In this document: positions 61,102 to 64,000 of the stretch, piece after piece
How the letters are laid out: the number at the start of each line of letters is the position of its first letter
Numbering within the stretch: position 1 is the stretch's first letter
From: Candidatus Izimoplasma sp. ZiA1
GTDB lineage: Bacteria > Bacillota_I > Bacilli_A > Izemoplasmatales > Izemoplasmataceae
Direction: 5' to 3'
Assembly: GCA_002285055.1 (NCBI GenBank)
Contig: NQYJ01000002.1
Coordinates: 228,378-292,377 of the forward strand
Length of the DNA stretch: 64,000 nucleotides
Notes under the pieces: generated by a model
What the model saw: the letters and a program-made list of their open reading frames with translations, nothing else
Database searches by the model: none
What the model was told of the DNA's origin: nothing
Made by a program: the position numbers and the translations under genes

Positions 61102-63615
61102 ATGGCTAGAAAAAAAGTACTAGAGCAAATTGATTCATACGTTGAAAAAATAATAACTGAAAATTTAGAAGACATTGTTGGTGAACGTTTCGGACGATAC
61201 TCAAAATATATTATCCAAGATCGTGCATTACCAGATGTTAGAGATGGGTTAAAACCAGTTCAAAGAAGAATTCTATTTTCTATGTATAAACTTGGAATGT
61301 TTAGTGATAAACCATATAAAAAATCAGCGCGTATTGTTGGTGATGTAATTGGTAAGTATCATCCTCATGGAGATACTTCTGTTTACGATGCAATGGTTAG
61401 ATTGTCACAACCATGGAAAGTTAGATGCTTACTAATTGATATGCATGGTAATAATGGTTCTATTGATGGCGATAGCGCAGCAGCAATGCGTTATACAGAA
61501 GCGAGAATGTCTAAGATTAGTGAATATTTATTAAAGGATATTGATAAAAGAACAGTTGATTTTGTTCCGAACTTTGATGATGAGGAGTACGAACCTACAG
61601 TATTACCAGCTAGATATCCAAACTTATTAGTTAATGGAGCTACTGGTATTAGTGCCGGATACGCTACAGAAATTCCACCTCATAACTTAAGAGAAGTAAT
61701 TAAAGCTGTAATCCTTAAAATAGATGACCCAACAACTAGTATGGACCAAATATTAAAAGTTGTAAAAGGTCCGGACTTTCCTACAGGAGGAATAGTTCAA
61801 GGGAAAGACGAAATCAGAAAAGCATTTGAAACAGGACGTGGAAAAATACTAATTCGTTCAAAACTTGAAATAATTGATCACAGCATTATTGTTACTGAAC
61901 TACCTTACGAAGTAAATAAAGCTAACTTAGTTAGAAAAATAGATGATATTAGAATTAGCAAACAAATTGAAGGTATACAAGAAGTAAGAGATGAATCAGA
62001 TAGAGAAGGTTTAAGAATAGCTATTGATATTAAAAAAGAAGCTAACCCAGAACTGATTTTGAACTTTTTACTCAAAAAAACAGACTTACAAAGAAACTAT
62101 AATTACAATATGGTAGCTATAAATAATAAAAGACCAGTATTGATGGGAATTTTAGAAATTATTGATGCATATATATTACATCAAAAAGAAGTTACAACAA
62201 ATCGTTCAAATTTTGAGTTAACTAAAGCCCAAAAACGTCTTCATATTGTTGATGGGATTATTAAAATGATGGATGTACTAGATGAAGTAATTCATATAAT
62301 CAGATCATCATCTAACAAAAGAGATGCAAAAGATAGATTAATGGAAGCTTATTCGTTTTCAGAAGAACAAGCTGAAGCTATTGTAACATTACAATTATAT
62401 AGATTATCATCTACTGATATTTTAGCTCTTGAAAAAGAGAAAAAAGATCTAAATAAATTAATAGATGCATTAACTAAAGTATTGCATAACGAAGGCGCAT
62501 TACAAAAAGTAATAAAAGATGAACTAGAAGACTTCTTAAAAAGCTTTAAAGCTCCAAGACTTACTGTTATTGAAGAGGAAATTGAAAAAATAACAATAAA
62601 TGAAGAGGATTTAATTACTGAAGAACAAGTCATGGTTGGTGTAACTAAAGAAGGTTATATCAAACGTTCTAGTATTAGAAGTTATAGAGCTACAAATGAT
62701 GCTAATTTAAAAGAATTTGATACTTTTATGGTTGAAAAAGAATTATCAACATTAGATACTTTATTAATATTTACAAATCAAGGTAATTATATCTTTATTC
62801 CGGTGTACAAAGTACCTGATTATAAATGGAAAGACCTTGGTACACACATTAATAATATAGTACAATTAGATTTAGATGAAAGAATCATAAAAGTTTTAGA
62901 TATTCAAGATTTTTCAAAAGAGCAATACTTATTGTTTGCAACTAGAAATAACCTTGTAAAAATATCAAAACTATCAGATTTCTTAGTATCTAGATTCTCA
63001 AAAACAATAAAAGCAATAGGCCTTAATAAAGGTGATTCAGTAGTATCAATTACTGTAACTAATTCTCTTGAAAAAGAAGTTATGGTCGCAACAGAAAATG
63101 GACTTGCTATAAGATTTGATTTAATGGAAATTCCACTTACTCAAAATACAGCAAAAGGTGTAAAAGCAATGAATATAGCTAAAAATCAAAAATTAGCATA
63201 TGCAGTTGCATTAGAGGATAACAATGATTTGCTTGTTTTAACAAATCGTGGAACTATAAAGAGAGTTAACATTCTTTCTATTCCTAAGAAAAAGAGGGCC
63301 AATAGAGGTACTCATCTTTACAAAGAAGTTAAATCCAATCCGTATCTTGTTGTTGCTTTAGAAAACTTGAATGCTACTCAGTATAAAAATAAAGTAGGTA
63401 TCAAGATAATCACTTCAAAAGGTGAAAAAATCATATCAGCATTTGATATTAAAACAGACACAACAGAAAACGGTAAATCATTTATTAAGAAAAAAGAAGG
63501 AATACCTGAGTTCATTCAAATTGAGAAAATAGAACTAGATGATACTATTCCCCCACTTAGTGAATATGTTAAAGAAGATGAAGAAACAGAGGTTCAAACA
63601 ACATTATTTGACTAA
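61102..63615 (+). CDS. parC: DNA topoisomerase IV subunit A (ParC)
   Basis: An 837-residue breakage-reunion subunit. The catalytic tyrosine is Y131 in AAMRYTEARMS. The QRRILFSMYKLG and GKYHPHGDTSVYDAMVRL segments lie upstream. The C-terminal pinwheel domain (about 510-820) lacks a clear QRRGGRG GyrA box, which with the linked ParE gene favours ParC. It decatenates and relaxes DNA. The frame is intact and followed by a terminator. Confidence 0.93.
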   Translation: MARKKVLEQIDSYVEKIITENLEDIVGERFGRYSKYIIQDRALPDVRDGLKPVQRRILFSMYKLGMFSDKPYKKSARIVGDVIGKYHPHGDTSVYDAMVRLSQPWKVRCLLIDMHGNNGSIDGDSAAAMRYTEARMSKISEYLLKDIDKRTVDFVPNFDDEEYEPTVLPARYPNLLVNGATGISAGYATEIPPHNLREVIKAVILKIDDPTTSMDQILKVVKGPDFPTGGIVQGKDEIRKAFETGRGKILIRSKLEIIDHSIIVTELPYEVNKANLVRKIDDIRISKQIEGIQEVRDESDREGLRIAIDIKKEANPELILNFLLKKTDLQRNYNYNMVAINNKRPVLMGILEIIDAYILHQKEVTTNRSNFELTKAQKRLHIVDGIIKMMDVLDEVIHIIRSSSNKRDAKDRLMEAYSFSEEQAEAIVTLQLYRLSSTDILALEKEKKDLNKLIDALTKVLHNEGALQKVIKDELEDFLKSFKAPRLTVIEEEIEKITINEEDLITEEQVMVGVTKEGYIKRSSIRSYRATNDANLKEFDTFMVEKELSTLDTLLIFTNQGNYIFIPVYKVPDYKWKDLGTHINNIVQLDLDERIIKVLDIQDFSKEQYLLFATRNNLVKISKLSDFLVSRFSKTIKAIGLNKGDSVVSITVTNSLEKEVMVATENGLAIRFDLMEIPLTQNTAKGVKAMNIAKNQKLAYAVALEDNNDLLVLTNRGTIKRVNILSIPKKKRANRGTHLYKEVKSNPYLVVALENLNATQYKNKVGIKIITSKGEKIISAFDIKTDTTENGKSFIKKKEGIPEFIQIEKIELDDTIPPLSEYVKEDEETEVQTTLFD

Positions 63616-63638
63616 AAAAAGTAGCGAAAGCTACTTTT
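63613..63638 (+). terminator. Terminator of parE-parC
   Basis: Stem AAAGTAGC (63618-63625), GAAA loop, GCTACTTT (63630-63637), followed by T residues. Confidence 0.82.
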
Positions 63639-63646
63639 TGTCTTGT

Positions 63647-63738
63647 AATATACTCAACAACATTAAAAAATGAGTATATTAAACATCAAATATACTTGAA
63701 TAATTATATAATTATAGTAAAATTATTATATATTTGAT
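63647..63738. repeat. Two inverted repeats upstream of the last gene
   Basis: AATATACTCA (63647-63656) pairs with TGAGTATATT (63671-63680), and ATCAAATATA (63685-63694) pairs with TATATTTGAT (63729-63738). Both are perfect ten-base arms, but the region is AT-rich, so chance matches cannot be excluded. Confidence 0.4.
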
Positions 63739-63757
63739 ATATATTAGAGGTGATATA

Positions 63758-64000
63758 ATGAATTGCTTAAAAAATATTACACACACTACAATACCAAATG
63801 ACGTAGTTATGGATTACCTTAAGATTTATAAGTCAATCGGAATGAACACTCATAATTATGAGATTCTAAGTCCTGATTATCAAGCAATGAACAGCCAAAT
63901 AACAAGTTTAGATACTTATTATTTTGCTAAGATATTTGATTTAGATGTGACTGAAACACGGTTAAAATCACTTATTTATAAAGAAGTGCTTCCAAAAAAT
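63758..64000 (+). CDS. Unidentified protein, N-terminal 81 residues (runs off window)
   Basis: The frame starts at ATG 63758, with AGAGGTGA upstream, and is open to the right edge. The first 81 residues (MNCLKNITHTTIPNDVVMDY, with DTYYFAKIFDLDVTETRLKSLIYKEVLPKN later) are soluble and helical. The segment IFDLDVTETRLKSLIYKEVLPKN loosely recalls the N-terminal part of some Fic-domain proteins, but the catalytic region is outside the window, so I make no functional call. Confidence 0.6.
   Translation, partial: MNCLKNITHTTIPNDVVMDYLKIYKSIGMNTHNYEILSPDYQAMNSQITSLDTYYFAKIFDLDVTETRLKSLIYKEVLPKN

Noticed and set aside
59165..63615. GyrB-GyrA
   Set aside because: Absence of a GyrA box in the C-terminal domain and the ParE-type PAQSKNKEKNE motif favour ParE-ParC.

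Overview
The window (about 30% GC by eye) is a gene-dense bacterial chromosome segment. It reads with the standard code: TGA is used as a stop (for example at 13814-13816) and Trp is TGG. The conserved blocks hrcA-grpE-dnaK-dnaJ, rpsU-phoH-ybeY-cdd-era-recO-glyS-dnaG-rpoD-trmK-nif3, plsY and parE-parC are Bacillota-type. AT-richness, a monoderm gene set and single-gene spacers fit a free-living Mollicutes-like lineage such as Izemoplasma, Haloplasma or Acholeplasma relatives, but no ribosomal RNA is present, so this placement is an inference.

Layout. 1-8957: a nine-gene complex-I-like operon (Mrp-type antiporter subunits, then NuoH, B, C and D-like subunits, then a ferredoxin-GltD fusion). 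It resembles archaeal Mbx/Mbs, not a hydrogenase, because both CxxC nickel-iron motifs of the large subunit have become CxxE. 8972-16042: a degenerate squalene/phytoene-synthase-like protein, a CoA-disulfide reductase-like flavoprotein, YerC, an MFS exporter, a metallo-hydrolase, tRNA-Leu(CAA), a MerR/TipAS regulator and an iron alcohol dehydrogenase. 16328-19934: a second MFS protein, a B3/4-domain protein and a membrane-anchored protein with two HU domains. 20032-27478: a glycine cleavage operon led by an LplA-LipA fusion. 27501-38185: a monoderm type IV pilus locus in two divergent halves. 38194-41118: ispG, rpmG, a glucokinase-like ROK protein and a metallo-hydrolase. 41167-45900: a heat-shock operon with two CIRCE operators and an unusual Cys-rich GrpE. 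46031-63615: conserved housekeeping genes. 63758-64000: the start of an unidentified gene.

How it may work together. The Mbx-like complex would couple ferredoxin or NAD(P)H-linked electron transfer to ion pumping. The neighbouring CoA-disulfide reductase-like enzyme recalls the Mbx/NSR pair of sulfur-reducing archaea. The glycine operon carries H, T, both P subunits, dihydrolipoamide dehydrogenase and its own lipoylation enzyme, so it is nearly self-sufficient. The pilus locus has an extension ATPase, platform protein, prepilin peptidase, PilM/N/O-like proteins and four prepilins, but no PilT retraction ATPase in this window.

No gene-free stretch exceeds 300 bases. The longest are 16043-16327 (twin palindromes and tandem promoters), 57869-58123 (a dyad next to the ferredoxin gene, otherwise nothing clear) and 30361-30574 (divergent pilus promoters with an operator-like palindrome). 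The most unusual items are the membrane-tethered tandem HU protein, the GrpE cysteine repeats, the Mbx-type CxxE large subunit with its fused flavoprotein, and the phytoene-synthase-like pseudoenzyme beside the complex-I-like operon.
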